DNA of 64,000 bases from contig NZ_JAKIHN010000001.1 in assembly GCF_021608185.1 (NCBI RefSeq), forward strand, positions 186,001 through 250,000, written 5' to 3'. The notes beneath the pieces are model-generated. The model was given only the letters and a program-made list of their open reading frames with translations, had not been told where the DNA came from and searched no databases. Within the stretch, counting starts at the first letter, position 1, and every line of letters starts with the position of its first letter. This document shows positions 37,316-47,011 of the stretch, in pieces. The position numbers and the translations under genes were made by a program. Source of the DNA: Flavobacterium anseongense (GTDB lineage Bacteria; Bacteroidota; Bacteroidia; Flavobacteriales; Flavobacteriaceae).

Positions 37316-38209
37316 TTATGGAAGAGTAAAAGTAGTTTCTTGTAAGAAACCAAAATCTCCACCACCTGAAGCTAATACAGTAGTACCTAATTTAACAGTA
37401 TAGGTACCTGAAACAGTTGCGCTTGTATACATACCATCTCCGTAATCATCATAAATGGTAAAAGTATATTGCCCACCTGGCAAACAGTAATTAGGTGATG
37501 TGAAAGTACTTTGATCAGCAAAACCTAATGCAGCATACCCAGTGATTGCATCACCAGCAGCATTAAAACCACCTGAAGCAATTACATTCATAGAAGCGTC
37601 ACGCAAATCCCATGCAGTTTCCTCTGGGTAATTATCAAATTTAATGCTTACAACAACTTTATTAAAGTCACATCTTTCTTCAACATTGTAGGTTATTTTA
37701 CCTGTATTAACAACGTTAACATAATTTACTGGTATTGATGATCCAGCTTCATAAACAGGCGTTGTTGTAAAAGAATTTATTCCAACATCTACACCTACTT
37801 CTTGTCCTAAACCAACAACAAGTTTCTTTCCAGCACCAATGTTTGTACCTGTAATTCCTACAGTAAATGTTCCAACCAATTCACCAGCTGGAATAGTTAC
37901 TGTAGCAGGCACAGTATAATAACTAGCATCAAGCGTAGTAGCTGGTGTTGCTGGAGTTCCGGATAAAGTCATGTCTACAACAAGTGCAAAAGTTCTGTCA
38001 ACACTAGATGCATAAGTAACATATACCTTTGATTCAGTTGTTATTGATTCATTAGGATAAAGGCTAAAAGTTTTTGATGATGGCACTTCTAAAGAAACAT
38101 AATTATAATTCTTCAACGTACTACCAGTACCTTCATCCTCACAGCTTACTAATACTATTGAAAGCATTAAGAAAGCAACAAATAAAAAATTATTTTTTAA
38201 ATTTTTCAT
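37316..38209 (-). CDS. Lipoprotein encoded with SusC/SusD
   Basis: 297-residue surface lipoprotein candidate. The lipobox LVSC is followed by EDEGTG, an acidic Bacteroidota-type export signal. Residues about 40-150 look like a DUF-type Ig fold (VPSSKTFSLYPNESITTESKVYV, TIPAGELVGTF). The C-terminal half carries E-T-A-W-D-L-R-D-A-S-M-N-V-I-A-S-G-G and IYDDYGDGMYTSA...ASGG-GFLQETTF, a segment I recall from many secreted Bacteroidota proteins. It is the third gene after susC and susD, 22 bp behind susD. A role as accessory substrate-binding lipoprotein of the uptake complex is inferred from position. Confidence 0.78.
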   Translation of the reverse strand: MKNLKNNFLFVAFLMLSIVLVSCEDEGTGSTLKNYNYVSLEVPSSKTFSLYPNESITTESKVYVTYASSVDRTFALVVDMTLSGTPATPATTLDASYYTVPATVTIPAGELVGTFTVGITGTNIGAGKKLVVGLGQEVGVDVGINSFTTTPVYEAGSSIPVNYVNVVNTGKITYNVEERCDFNKVVVSIKFDNYPEETAWDLRDASMNVIASGGFNAAGDAITGYAALGFADQSTFTSPNYCLPGGQYTFTIYDDYGDGMYTSATVSGTYTVKLGTTVLASGGGDFGFLQETTFTLP

Positions 38210-38231
38210 AATCTACTTTTAAAATTAAAAA

Positions 38232-39734
38232 TTAGTTCTGTCCAGTAATCGCTGGATTATTAAGTATTTCGGATTGAGGTATTTGAAATGACATTTCATC
38301 ACTGTCAAATGCAAACGATTGACCTGAACGGAAAACATGATTTGTACCACGAGTTACAGTTGCTTCATTACGTTTCATAGCTAAATACGACTTACCTTCA
38401 CCCCACATTTCAATTCGGGTATTCAAGTAAATAGCATCTTTTAAAGCTTGACCGCTCAAAGGATCTACATACGCATCAGCAGCTGCCGCACCACCAGCAA
38501 AACGGATAGTCATAAGGTCTTTTAATCTATTTTTTGCAGTAGCTTCATCACCAGTTTTTGCTGAAGCTTCAGCACTTAGTAAATAAAACTCATCAAATCT
38601 CATAAAAATAAGATCCGTTGTGATTATATATTGCTGACCAGCAACTCTTGCAGGATCAAAAAACTTATTAATTGGCATTCTGTTAGTAGTACCAGAAGTA
38701 CCAAATTGGGTTCTTCTAATATCACCTGTTGGTATAGCAGCTAATAAACCGGTATCAATAGACTTTCTATCTCCTGCCCAGGCATAACTATAGGTAAAAT
38801 AATCAATTTGTCCCCACCAATCTACTAATTGATGACCTAATTCTTCAGTCAAATCAAATCCCCACATCCATGAAGGAGTGTTAACATCATTAAACCCAGA
38901 TCCTGCTCCCGGAAATGCAAGTTGTCCTCTTGTAGTCAATGTATAACCACTATTATTAATAATGTCTTCAGAAGTAACTTTAGCCTGCGCATAATTACCT
39001 TGTGCAGCATAAGTATAAGCTAAAAGTCCTTTTGCCACCCATGGATCAATTTTATCTTTTGTAGGACGAGTATAATCACTCAACAAGTCTATTGACTGCA
39101 ACAAATCACTTTCTATTAAAGCATAAATTTGAGATGCAGGAACTTTTGCTAAATTATCATTTTCATCACCAACATAATATGGTAAAATCGGTTGTGATAA
39201 ATCATTCGTACGTTGAAAAATTTGTGCCAAATAAAAATAGGCATAAGCTCTCAATGCTTTAGCTTGAGCATATATATGACGCGTTTCAGTAGATGCCGGC
39301 ACGGCGTCATTACCACCCAACTGGTTAATAATTTCATTAGAAGTACTAATAACTTTATAATAGTAAGTCCAAATAATAGTATTTTCTTGTCGAGTAAAAT
39401 CAACAGGAGAAATTAAATTAGCTACATTCTGATACCATCCATAAGAGTTTGATGAAAGAGCCATATCTGAAGATAACATATCCAACCAAATATCAACTCC
39501 TTTCTGACCTAAATCATAATGACGACCTGTACCAACAACACCTCCTGGCTCAATTACGAAATTATACAAACCATCCAGACCTCCTTGCACAATGCCAGGA
39601 TTAAGCTCTGCCGCTGCAGCAACTTCTTCACCTGTCAAAACTCTTGTATCTCTTACAGGATTAAGAAAATCTTCACTACAACCTACTCCTAAAAATGAAG
39701 TAGCAATTAATAAGTAAACTAAACTTTTTTTCAT
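38232..39734 (-). CDS. RagB/SusD family nutrient-uptake lipoprotein
   Basis: 500-residue SusD homologue, the surface-exposed lid of a SusCD transporter. The signal peptide ends in a lipobox (FLGVGC) followed by SEDFLNPV, typical for SusD. The N-terminal half has the helical TPR-like scaffold (HIYAQAKALRAYAYFYLAQIF), and the C-terminus has the conserved TRIEMWGEGKSYLAMKR and IPQSEILNNPAITGQN. It lies 12 bp after the SusC gene. The ligand class (glycan or peptide) cannot be read from the sequence; the neighbouring peptidase favours peptides. Confidence 0.93.
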   Translation of the reverse strand: MKKSLVYLLIATSFLGVGCSEDFLNPVRDTRVLTGEEVAAAAELNPGIVQGGLDGLYNFVIEPGGVVGTGRHYDLGQKGVDIWLDMLSSDMALSSNSYGWYQNVANLISPVDFTRQENTIIWTYYYKVISTSNEIINQLGGNDAVPASTETRHIYAQAKALRAYAYFYLAQIFQRTNDLSQPILPYYVGDENDNLAKVPASQIYALIESDLLQSIDLLSDYTRPTKDKIDPWVAKGLLAYTYAAQGNYAQAKVTSEDIINNSGYTLTTRGQLAFPGAGSGFNDVNTPSWMWGFDLTEELGHQLVDWWGQIDYFTYSYAWAGDRKSIDTGLLAAIPTGDIRRTQFGTSGTTNRMPINKFFDPARVAGQQYIITTDLIFMRFDEFYLLSAEASAKTGDEATAKNRLKDLMTIRFAGGAAAADAYVDPLSGQALKDAIYLNTRIEMWGEGKSYLAMKRNEATVTRGTNHVFRSGQSFAFDSDEMSFQIPQSEILNNPAITGQN

Positions 39735-39746
39735 ATTTATTTTTTT

Positions 39747-42700
39747 TTAGAATTCAACTCTTGCTCCAAAACTAAATGTAGTCATTGGAATATAACCACC
39801 TATACCACTAGTACTTGTGAAAGTTTGAGGATTAAATCCTTTTCTTGCACTAAAAAGGGCTAAATTATCACCAGATATATATACGTTCAATTTTGAAAGC
39901 CCTAACCTATCAGTATAACTTTTTGCAAGTGTATATCCAAGTCTTGCATTGTTAAATGCAATATAATCTGATTTAATTAAAAAACGTGTGGATTGTGCAC
40001 TTGAATAAGTATCTTCAGTCGTTAATCCTGCAGACATACGAGGCACATTGGTAATATCACCTGGTTGCTGCCATCTGTTACGTATATCAACATGATAGTT
40101 ATTTGAGCCAATTTGGTCTCCAGTCTGCATTAATTGTGCATACCCATTGTCATAAGCATACCCGCCAAAACTATAACCAAACTGAGTGGTAAGATCAAAA
40201 TTTCTATAACTTGCATTTATACGGAATGCACCTCTAACTTTAGGTATAGCAGATTTTCCAGTAAATTTTTGTGTAGCTATAGATGAATTATTAGTTAATG
40301 TTTTCTCAACATTAGCATCTGGATTTTTAGCAAGATAATCAGTGTAATTTGAAATTGCCACATCACCATTATTAAAAACCCCATCATCATTAACATCATT
40401 ATAATACAAATTATACAATCCTAATCCTGTTGCCGGATCAACTCCTACCCATTCTCTCATATAGAATTCATATAAAGAATGACCTTTAACCAAAGCTGCA
40501 AGACCTGTATTTGGATCAAATTGGAATATTTTTTCTTCACCTGTAATATAATCATTAGGCATATCCACCATTTTACTTTTCAACATTTCTCCATTAACAC
40601 CTACTGCTAATTTAAAAGCTTCAGGTTTATCACCTTTCAATACTTGATAATTAATATCAAATTCTAAACCACTATTTTGTAATTTTCCACTATTAAACTG
40701 TATATTGGTGTATCCTGAAGAAGGAGGAAGTGCATTATCGAAAAATAAATTTGTAGTATTTTTAACGTAATAATCAACATCTAAATTTAAACGATCAAAC
40801 CATGAAGATTCAAAACCAACTTGTGCAATTTTTGATGTCTCCCAAGTAAGATTAGGATTAGGACGAGTAGCATTTGGCGCATATAAAATTCCTCCTGTAA
40901 GCGGTGTAATATTGTAAATACGGAAACCATATTGAAAAGCTGTTCCTTGATCACCAATAACACCATAACTCGCTTTTAATTTTAAGTAATCGATAAAACT
41001 TGCTTTCTCAAGAAAACTTTCTTTAGAAACAACCCAACCTAATCCAACCGATCCAAAAGTACCCCATTTGTCATTAATAAAACGAGAAGAACCATCTCTA
41101 CGAGCAGATGCTGTCAAGAAATATTTTTGTTGATAGTTGTAGTTTAACTGAGCAAAATAACTTTCAAGTGTCCAACCTAATTTATAGTGTGTTGGAGTAC
41201 CAAATAATGTAGTATATTGATAAAGTGTCTCAGCCATTGGAATCACCGCTCCGGTTGCTCCGGTTGCTAATCTATCTTGTCTGAACTCTGTAGATTCATG
41301 CGCTACAAAAGCTTCTACCCTATGTTTATTGGCAAAAGTTTTATTAAAACGCAACAATTGTAAAAAGTTCTGATTAGTAGATTTAATATTATCTAAAAAC
41401 AATGCACCATCACTACCTGCATTTTGACCATAAAAAGGGTTGCTAACACTTAATCCTTCATTCATTTCATATTGACCACTATAACGTGTTTCAAAATGTA
41501 ACGCATCAGTTATTTTGATATCAGTATTAAAATTACCCAAAAATGTAGTTGCATCTGTTTGCTCTTTATTCAAAGTAGCTTCTGCAATTCCATTTGAGTT
41601 ATTAAGAAACCTTCTTACAGGATTCCCGTTATCACCATTACCAAAATCAAACTGATAACCTCCGAAATATGGATCTGCAACTAGATTTCCACTTGCATCT
41701 CTCAAATATGGATCATAAATTGGAGGTGCTCCAACAGTGTATGAAAACAAGTTTACAGAAGTAGCTTGGTCCGCACCGTCTGTTTGTAAATATCTACCAC
41801 CTGAATAAGAAATGCTACCACCTATTTTGAACCAATCATTAACATTGCTTTCTAAATTTAAACGAGTAGTATATCGTTTGTAACTCGAATTTATTGCCGC
41901 ACCTTTATCATCTAAATAACCAAATGAAGTTGCATATTTAGTTTTATCATTTCCACCACTAAACTGAACGTTTGCCTCGCTTCTCAACCCAGTACCAAAA
42001 GCAGTATCTTTCCATGACGTTGGCGTGTATCTACGAGAAACACCACTGGCTACTTGTCCTGTCGCAGGATCAATGACTTGGTCTCCAGGAACATCCCACA
42101 TATTATACGCGGGATCAAGACCTATTGCATTCGAACTGTCAAACAAATTAGTGCTTGCATATGCATTCGGATTTGGATTACCACTTAAAAAAGCATTTTG
42201 TCTCAACTCACTCCAAGCAAGACCTATATATTCTTCAGGAGAAGTAAGCACTTCGTAATTTGGCAATCTAAAGCTATTAACACTTGTTCTTACATCAACC
42301 GAAACCACCGATTTACCTGCCTTACCTTGCTTTGTTGTTATCAAAATAACTCCATTAGCACCTCGAGAACCATAAATTGACGTGGCAGCAGCATCTTTCA
42401 AAACTGTAATATTGGCTATATCTTCAGGATTAATTGCCGAAATATCACTACTGTACGGAGCCCCATCAACAACATACAATGGCGAACGATTTCCATTTAT
42501 CGAACCAAAACCACGAATACGAATTGTCGCATCAGCACCCGGCGCTCCACTTCCTGTTATAACGTTAACACCGGCAACCTCACCACGTAATGCTTGAGAA
42601 ACATTTGAAACTGTTTTGGCTTCAATATTTTCAACTTTAATTTTTGTTGCTGTTCCAGTGTAAGCTTCTTTTGTTGTTGTACCATAACCTACAACTACAA

Positions 42701-43007
42701 CTTCCTGTAACTCTACTCCTTCACTTAAAACAACATTGTAACTGTTGGCAGCACCAACAGTAACCGATTTTTTACTGTAACCAGTAAAAGATGCTTCTAA
42801 AACATCTCCTGCTTTTGCTTTGATGGTAAATTTACCGTCAAAATCTGTTTGTGTGCTGTTTTTTGTTCCTTTAACAACAACATTAGCACCCGGTAATGGT
42901 CCAGTTTTATCTGAAACTACACCTGTTACAGTTTTCTCTTGTGCAAACGAAAACTGCATTGATAACGCTAACAATAGCGTAAAAATCCATTTGAACTTCG
43001 ATCTCAT
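39747..43007 (-). CDS. SusC/RagA family TonB-linked outer membrane transporter
   Basis: TonB-dependent transporter (1086 aa). Signal peptide MRSKFKWIFTLLLALSMQFSFAQ. Next come a carboxypeptidase-D-like domain (residues about 25-100, TGVVSDKTGPLPGANVVVKG), the SusC signature VVVGYGTTTKEAYTG near 105, a plug with VIRGFGSINGNRSPLYVVDG-type sequence, and a long barrel ending FSFGARVEF. Together with the SusD gene 12 bp downstream it forms the core of a polysaccharide- or peptide-utilisation transporter. No adjacent ECF sigma/anti-sigma pair or hybrid two-component system is present. No exact promoter consensus was seen in the 188 bp upstream. Confidence 0.95.
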   Translation of the reverse strand: MRSKFKWIFTLLLALSMQFSFAQEKTVTGVVSDKTGPLPGANVVVKGTKNSTQTDFDGKFTIKAKAGDVLEASFTGYSKKSVTVGAANSYNVVLSEGVELQEVVVVGYGTTTKEAYTGTATKIKVENIEAKTVSNVSQALRGEVAGVNVITGSGAPGADATIRIRGFGSINGNRSPLYVVDGAPYSSDISAINPEDIANITVLKDAAATSIYGSRGANGVILITTKQGKAGKSVVSVDVRTSVNSFRLPNYEVLTSPEEYIGLAWSELRQNAFLSGNPNPNAYASTNLFDSSNAIGLDPAYNMWDVPGDQVIDPATGQVASGVSRRYTPTSWKDTAFGTGLRSEANVQFSGGNDKTKYATSFGYLDDKGAAINSSYKRYTTRLNLESNVNDWFKIGGSISYSGGRYLQTDGADQATSVNLFSYTVGAPPIYDPYLRDASGNLVADPYFGGYQFDFGNGDNGNPVRRFLNNSNGIAEATLNKEQTDATTFLGNFNTDIKITDALHFETRYSGQYEMNEGLSVSNPFYGQNAGSDGALFLDNIKSTNQNFLQLLRFNKTFANKHRVEAFVAHESTEFRQDRLATGATGAVIPMAETLYQYTTLFGTPTHYKLGWTLESYFAQLNYNYQQKYFLTASARRDGSSRFINDKWGTFGSVGLGWVVSKESFLEKASFIDYLKLKASYGVIGDQGTAFQYGFRIYNITPLTGGILYAPNATRPNPNLTWETSKIAQVGFESSWFDRLNLDVDYYVKNTTNLFFDNALPPSSGYTNIQFNSGKLQNSGLEFDINYQVLKGDKPEAFKLAVGVNGEMLKSKMVDMPNDYITGEEKIFQFDPNTGLAALVKGHSLYEFYMREWVGVDPATGLGLYNLYYNDVNDDGVFNNGDVAISNYTDYLAKNPDANVEKTLTNNSSIATQKFTGKSAIPKVRGAFRINASYRNFDLTTQFGYSFGGYAYDNGYAQLMQTGDQIGSNNYHVDIRNRWQQPGDITNVPRMSAGLTTEDTYSSAQSTRFLIKSDYIAFNNARLGYTLAKSYTDRLGLSKLNVYISGDNLALFSARKGFNPQTFTSTSGIGGYIPMTTFSFGARVEF

Positions 43008-43148
43008 ATTATTTTTATTTGAGTTAGTTATTCTGCAAACTTCTTAATTATTTCTTAATTAACCAAATATTAACAGTAAATAATCATTTTTAAAATGTGT
43101 TAAATATTTTACCTATTTATCTAACTCTAGAGTATGATACAAATGTTT

Positions 43149-43179
43149 TTGATGGGTTGCGTCATTTTCTATATTTTTG
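43149..43179 (+). promoter_or_regulatory. Promoter of rnhB
   Basis: TTG (43149-43151), 20-nt spacer, TATTTTTG (43172-43179): exact TTG/TAnnTTTG match. Start predicted near 43183, so the leader is only about 13 nt. Confidence 0.75.
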
Positions 43180-43195
43180 TTAAAAAAAAATTTAA

Positions 43196-43795
43196 ATGCT
43201 TCAATTTAAGTTCTCAGATTTTGATATGGAATGCGGAACTGACGAAGCCGGCAGAGGATGCCTTGCAGGGCCTGTCACCGCTGCTGCAATAATTCTTCCA
43301 GATGGCTTTGAGTTGAAATTATTGAATGATTCAAAACAGCTTTCTGAGAAAATACGTGAAGAGCTAAAACCATTAATAGAAAGTAATGCTATTAGTTTTT
43401 CGGTAACGCATTTGGATTCAGGTGTCATTGACAAAATAAATATTTTAAACGCCTCTATAAAAGCCATGCATGATTGCATTGAAAAACTAAATCCTATACC
43501 TAATTATATTATAGTAGACGGAAACCGTTTTAAACCCATTAACAACATTCCCTATTCCACAATAATAAAAGGAGACTCAAAGTATATGAGTATTGCTGCA
43601 GCTTCGGTTTTAGCAAAAACCTACAGAGATGAATATATGGATAGAATCCATGAAGAATTTCCAATGTTCAACTGGAAGAAAAATAAAGGCTACCCAACAT
43701 TAGAACATAGAGAAGCCATTAGAAAATACGGCACAACCAAATACCACCGAATGTCGTTTCGCTTATTGCCTGAACAATTAAAGTTGGAGTTTTAG
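43196..43795 (+). CDS. rnhB: Ribonuclease HII
   Basis: Cleaves the RNA strand of RNA-DNA hybrids and removes single ribonucleotides from DNA (199 aa). Metal-binding residues are visible in [15 protein letters not shown] (Asp16, Glu17), with [11 protein letters not shown] and the C-terminal [15 protein letters not shown] and [15 protein letters not shown] motifs of the family. It is divergent from the SusC gene and converges on lipB, with only 4 bp between the two stop codons. Confidence 0.96.
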   Translation: MLQFKFSDFDMECGTDEAGRGCLAGPVTAAAIILPDGFELKLLNDSKQLSEKIREELKPLIESNAISFSVTHLDSGVIDKINILNASIKAMHDCIEKLNPIPNYIIVDGNRFKPINNIPYSTIIKGDSKYMSIAAASVLAKTYRDEYMDRIHEEFPMFNWKKNKGYPTLEHREAIRKYGTTKYHRMSFRLLPEQLKLEF

Positions 43796-43799
43796 AATC

Positions 43800-44492
43800 C
43801 TATATAAAGGTAGAATCGAAAAGTTTAGAAAAATGTCTTGTTATCTTTTCTTTTACTTCTTCTTCATTGACGGTTTGTCCAAGTTCAACATGCATCGATG
43901 TAACCGCTTTCCCTTTAATACCACACGGAATGATATTGTCAAAATAACCAAGATTTGCATTTACATTTAAAGCAAAGCCATGCATCGTTACCCAACGACT
44001 GGCACGAACTCCCATAGCACAAATTTTTCGGGCAAACGGCGTTCCTACATCTAGCCAAACTCCGGTTTCACCTTCACTCCTTGTACCTATTATATTGTAT
44101 TCTGCCAAAGCCAATATTATTACCTCTTCCAGGAAGCGTAAATATTTATGGATGTCAGTAAAGAAATTTTCTAAATCAAGAATAGGATAACCTACAATTT
44201 GTCCCGGGCCGTGATAAGTAATATCGCCACCGCGATTGATTTTATAAAAGGTAGCTCCTTTTGTTTCCAATTGTTTTTCGGATAAAAGCAGATTACTCAT
44301 ATCGCCACTTTTACCTAAAGTATATACGTGTGGATGTTCGACAAACAGAAAATGATTTGGCGTTTCAATTTCGGGGAAAGTTCTTTTTTGGAGTTTCAAA
44401 TCCACTATATGCTTAAAAAGTTCTTCCTGGTAATCCCAAGTTTCTTTGTAATCCCGATTCCCTAAATCCTGTAGTTGAATTTCTTTGTTCAT
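43800..44492 (-). CDS. lipB: Octanoyl-[acyl-carrier-protein]-protein N-octanoyltransferase (lipoyl transferase B)
   Basis: Transfers octanoyl from ACP to lipoyl domains, the first step of lipoate synthesis (230 aa). Diagnostic motifs are RGGDITYHGPGQIVGYPI, the Lys in RKICAMGVRASRWVTMHGFALNV, and the catalytic Cys in IIPCGIKGKAVTSM. The ATG at 44492 (MNKEIQLQDLG) was chosen; the longer frame opens only with TTG at 44513. It is divergent from lysS, separated by repeat copy C. Confidence 0.95.
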   Translation of the reverse strand: MNKEIQLQDLGNRDYKETWDYQEELFKHIVDLKLQKRTFPEIETPNHFLFVEHPHVYTLGKSGDMSNLLLSEKQLETKGATFYKINRGGDITYHGPGQIVGYPILDLENFFTDIHKYLRFLEEVIILALAEYNIIGTRSEGETGVWLDVGTPFARKICAMGVRASRWVTMHGFALNVNANLGYFDNIIPCGIKGKAVTSMHVELGQTVNEEEVKEKITRHFSKLFDSTFI

Positions 44493-44552
44493 TATTTGAA
44501 TAGCAAAGCGCAAAGTTACAAAGTTTATAAGTTAACCCGACGTTAATCTTTT

Positions 44553-44640
44553 AGCCCCGATTGGAGCAGTCTCGTCTTTTGGGACGAGACGCGGAAAGCG
44601 GGAATATGGACAACTGATAAAGCCCAATCCTTTCGCTCCT
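44553..44640 (+). repeat. Dispersed hairpin repeat, copy C
   Basis: Contains CCCGATTGGAGCAG, a hairpin GTCTCGTC / GACGAGAC (44569-44590), then GCGGAAAGCGGGAA. The end is GCTCCT, as in copy E. An extra stretch of about 25 nt near 44607-44632 separates the core from that end. It lies in the divergent lipB-lysS gap, just upstream of the lysS promoter. Confidence 0.75.
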
Positions 44641-44655
44641 AATTTCAAAACCACT

Positions 44656-44685
44656 TTGAAACTTTGCCACTTATCCCTATATTTG
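44656..44685 (+). promoter_or_regulatory. Promoter of lysS
   Basis: TTG (44656-44658), 19-nt spacer, TATATTTG (44678-44685): exact consensus. Start predicted near 44689, leader about 16 nt. The repeat copy C ends only 15 bp upstream. Confidence 0.8.
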
Positions 44686-44704
44686 CACGCTTAAATACAA
44701 TACT

Positions 44705-46396
44705 ATGCAACTTTCAGAACAAGAAATCATTAGAAGAGACAAATTAAAATCTCTTCGCGAATTGGGAATCAACCCTTATCCTGCAGATTTATTTCCTGTA
44801 AACCATACTTCCAAACAGGTTAAGGAAAATTTTGAAGAAAGTAAGAAGGTTATTGTTGCCGGTCGTTTGATGAGTGTGAGAGATCAGGGGAAAGCTTGTT
44901 TTGCCGAATTGCAGGATAGCGAAGGCAGAATACAGTTGTATTTAAACCGCGATGTAATTTGTCCCGAAGAAGATAAAACCCTATACAATCAGGTTTTTAA
45001 AAAACTGACCGACTTAGGAGATTTCATTGGTATTGAAGGTGAATTATTTACTACACAAGTTGGCGCCAAATGTATACGCGTAGATAAATTTACTTTTTTA
45101 AGCAAAACATTGCGTCCATTACCATTGCCAAAAACGGATGAGGCTGGAAAAGTTCATGACGCTTTTAATGATGCTGAATTGCGTTACCGTATGCGTTATG
45201 TTGATTTAGTTGTAAATCCGCATGTGAAAGAAGTTTTTATGAAAAGAACAAAACTGTTCACTGCCATGAGAACCTTTTTTAACAATGCCGGTTATATGGA
45301 AGTTGAAACTCCGGTTTTACAATCTATTCCGGGTGGAGCTGCTGCGCGTCCATTTATCACACATCACAATAGTCTTGATATTCCTTTGTATATGAGAATT
45401 GCAAACGAATTGTATCTGAAAAGATTAATCGTTGGCGGATTTGATGGCGTGTATGAGTTTTCTAAAAACTTCAGAAACGAAGGAATGGACAGAACGCACA
45501 ATCCGGAATTTACTGCAATGGAAATATATGTAGCCTACAAAGACTACAACTGGATGATGGAAATGACCGAAAACCTTTTGGAATATTGTGCCAACGAAGT
45601 CAACGGAACTACCGAAGCAACTTTTGGCGAACACAAAGTAAACTTCAAAGCGCCATATGCAAGAGTTACGATGACCGATGCTATCAAACAATTTACAGGT
45701 TTTGATATTTCGGGCAAAACTGAAGCCGAACTTTTTGAAGCTGCCAAATCGATGCATATTGAAGTGGATGAAACTATGGGTAAAGGAAAACTGATTGATG
45801 AGATTTTCGGCGCCAAATGTGAAGGCAACTTTATTCAGCCAACCTTTATTACCGATTATCCAAAAGAAATGTCGCCGCTGTGTAAAGAACACAGAGACAA
45901 TCCAGATTTGACAGAGCGTTTTGAGTTGATGGTTTGCGGTAAAGAAATCGCAAACGCTTATTCCGAATTGAATGACCCAATTGACCAACGAGGTCGTTTT
46001 GAAGCACAAATGGCTTTAGCAGAAAAAGGCGATGATGAAGCCAATGGAATTATAGATGAAGATTTCTTAAGAGCATTAGAATACGGAATGCCACCAACTT
46101 CCGGATTAGGAATTGGAATGGACCGATTAATTATGTTTTTGACCAACAATCCGTCTATTCAGGAAGTACTTTTCTTCCCGCAAATGCGACCGGAGAAAAA
46201 GCAGTTAGAATTAACCGATGACGAAAAGCTAATTATTGGTTTACTAAAAACAGAAAACAATCAACCGATAGCACAACTCAAAGACAAATCGGCTTTAAGC
46301 GGAAAAAAATGGGACGCAGCCATGAAAGGTTTAGCAAAACACGGCTTAACCAAAGTAGCTGTTGATGGCGAAAACAAGACAGTGGTTTTGAATTAA
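44705..46396 (+). CDS. lysS: Lysyl-tRNA synthetase (class II)
   Basis: Charges tRNA-Lys (563 aa). The N-terminal OB-fold anticodon-binding domain covers about residues 55-150 (VIVAGRLMSVRDQGKACFAELQD-type). The class II core carries motif 2 (FRNEGMDRTHNPEFT) and motif 3 (GLGIGMDRLIMFLT, near 475). About 60 residues follow motif 3 (EKKQLELTDDEKLIIGLLK...), an appended helical tail that makes the protein longer than the roughly 500-residue E. coli enzyme. It ends at a strong terminator. Confidence 0.97.
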   Translation: MQLSEQEIIRRDKLKSLRELGINPYPADLFPVNHTSKQVKENFEESKKVIVAGRLMSVRDQGKACFAELQDSEGRIQLYLNRDVICPEEDKTLYNQVFKKLTDLGDFIGIEGELFTTQVGAKCIRVDKFTFLSKTLRPLPLPKTDEAGKVHDAFNDAELRYRMRYVDLVVNPHVKEVFMKRTKLFTAMRTFFNNAGYMEVETPVLQSIPGGAAARPFITHHNSLDIPLYMRIANELYLKRLIVGGFDGVYEFSKNFRNEGMDRTHNPEFTAMEIYVAYKDYNWMMEMTENLLEYCANEVNGTTEATFGEHKVNFKAPYARVTMTDAIKQFTGFDISGKTEAELFEAAKSMHIEVDETMGKGKLIDEIFGAKCEGNFIQPTFITDYPKEMSPLCKEHRDNPDLTERFELMVCGKEIANAYSELNDPIDQRGRFEAQMALAEKGDDEANGIIDEDFLRALEYGMPPTSGLGIGMDRLIMFLTNNPSIQEVLFFPQMRPEKKQLELTDDEKLIIGLLKTENNQPIAQLKDKSALSGKKWDAAMKGLAKHGLTKVAVDGENKTVVLN

Positions 46397-46400
46397 AATA

Positions 46401-46428
46401 AAAAAGAACTCAAATGAGTTCTTTTTTT
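46401..46428 (+). terminator. Terminator after lysS
   Basis: AAAAAGAACTCA / TGAGTTCTTTTT, 12-bp perfect stem with a 2-nt loop and T run, 4 bases past the lysS stop. Confidence 0.9.
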
Positions 46429-46504
46429 ATAAAATTTAGTTAACCATTAAACCTTTTAAAAACCAAGTCGTCCTATCGGCACATTAATTAAAAAACATAT
46501 AAAA

Positions 46505-46942
46505 ATGAAAAAAGTAATTGTAGCCGCATTATTAGTTGTTGGAATAACAGCATTTGCTCAGGAAAAAGATGGAAGAAGAGCCGGAAGAGAAAAATTAACT
46601 TCAGAACAAAAGGTTGATCTTCAAGTAAAAAAACTAACCAAAGACTTAGACTTAAACGAAAAACAAGCAAAAGAAGTTAGAGCTTTAGTAACTACAGAAG
46701 TAGCCAAAAGAGAAGCTAAAAAAGCTGAAATACAAGAGCTGAAAACCAAAAAAAGAGAAGAAATGAAAGCGCAAAGAGAAGCGGATCAAGCTGCTATAAG
46801 TTCAGACATGAAAAAAATATTAACTGCTGACCAGTATGCTAAATGGGAGAAAAATCGTGAAGAAAGAAAAGCTAACATGAAAGAAAAGCTGGCAGAAAGA
46901 AAAGAAAAAAGAAAATCAAAAAGTCTTCCTGAAAGTAAATAA
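46505..46942 (+). CDS. Small secreted highly charged helical protein (Spy/DUF4890-like)
   Basis: 145 residues. The signal peptide MKKVIVAALLVVGITAFAQ is followed by an almost wholly helical, Lys/Glu/Arg-rich protein with LTSEQKVDLQVKKLTKDLDLNEKQAKEVRAL and ILTADQYAKWEKNREER. These resemble the paired L-T-x-x-Q motifs of Spy/CpxP-type periplasmic proteins and the DUF4890 family. Spy relatives act as periplasmic chaperones; that function is only suggested here. The last 40 residues are very basic. A similar shorter secreted protein follows 69 bp downstream, with its own promoter. Confidence 0.7.
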   Translation: MKKVIVAALLVVGITAFAQEKDGRRAGREKLTSEQKVDLQVKKLTKDLDLNEKQAKEVRALVTTEVAKREAKKAEIQELKTKKREEMKAQREADQAAISSDMKKILTADQYAKWEKNREERKANMKEKLAERKEKRKSKSLPESK

Positions 46943-46952
46943 AAAATAAATT

Positions 46953-46982
46953 TTGAGTTTACGTCAAAATAAGTTAGTTTTG
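46953..46982 (+). promoter_or_regulatory. Promoter of the 109-aa secreted protein
   Basis: TTG (46953-46955), 19-nt spacer, TAGTTTTG (46975-46982): exact consensus, giving a leader of about 26 nt before the ATG at 47012. Confidence 0.75.
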
Positions 46983-47011
46983 AACTTATTAATTCAACTA
47001 AAATTTACACA

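Noticed and set aside
43124..43133. Perfect palindrome ACTCTAGAGT between the SusC gene and rnhB
   Set aside because: A single 10-bp palindrome is too weak to call an operator without a second copy.
45425..46009. 194-codon minus-strand frame inside lysS
   Set aside because: Entirely antisense to a highly conserved enzyme; sequence is Phe/Cys/His-rich shadow with no domain.
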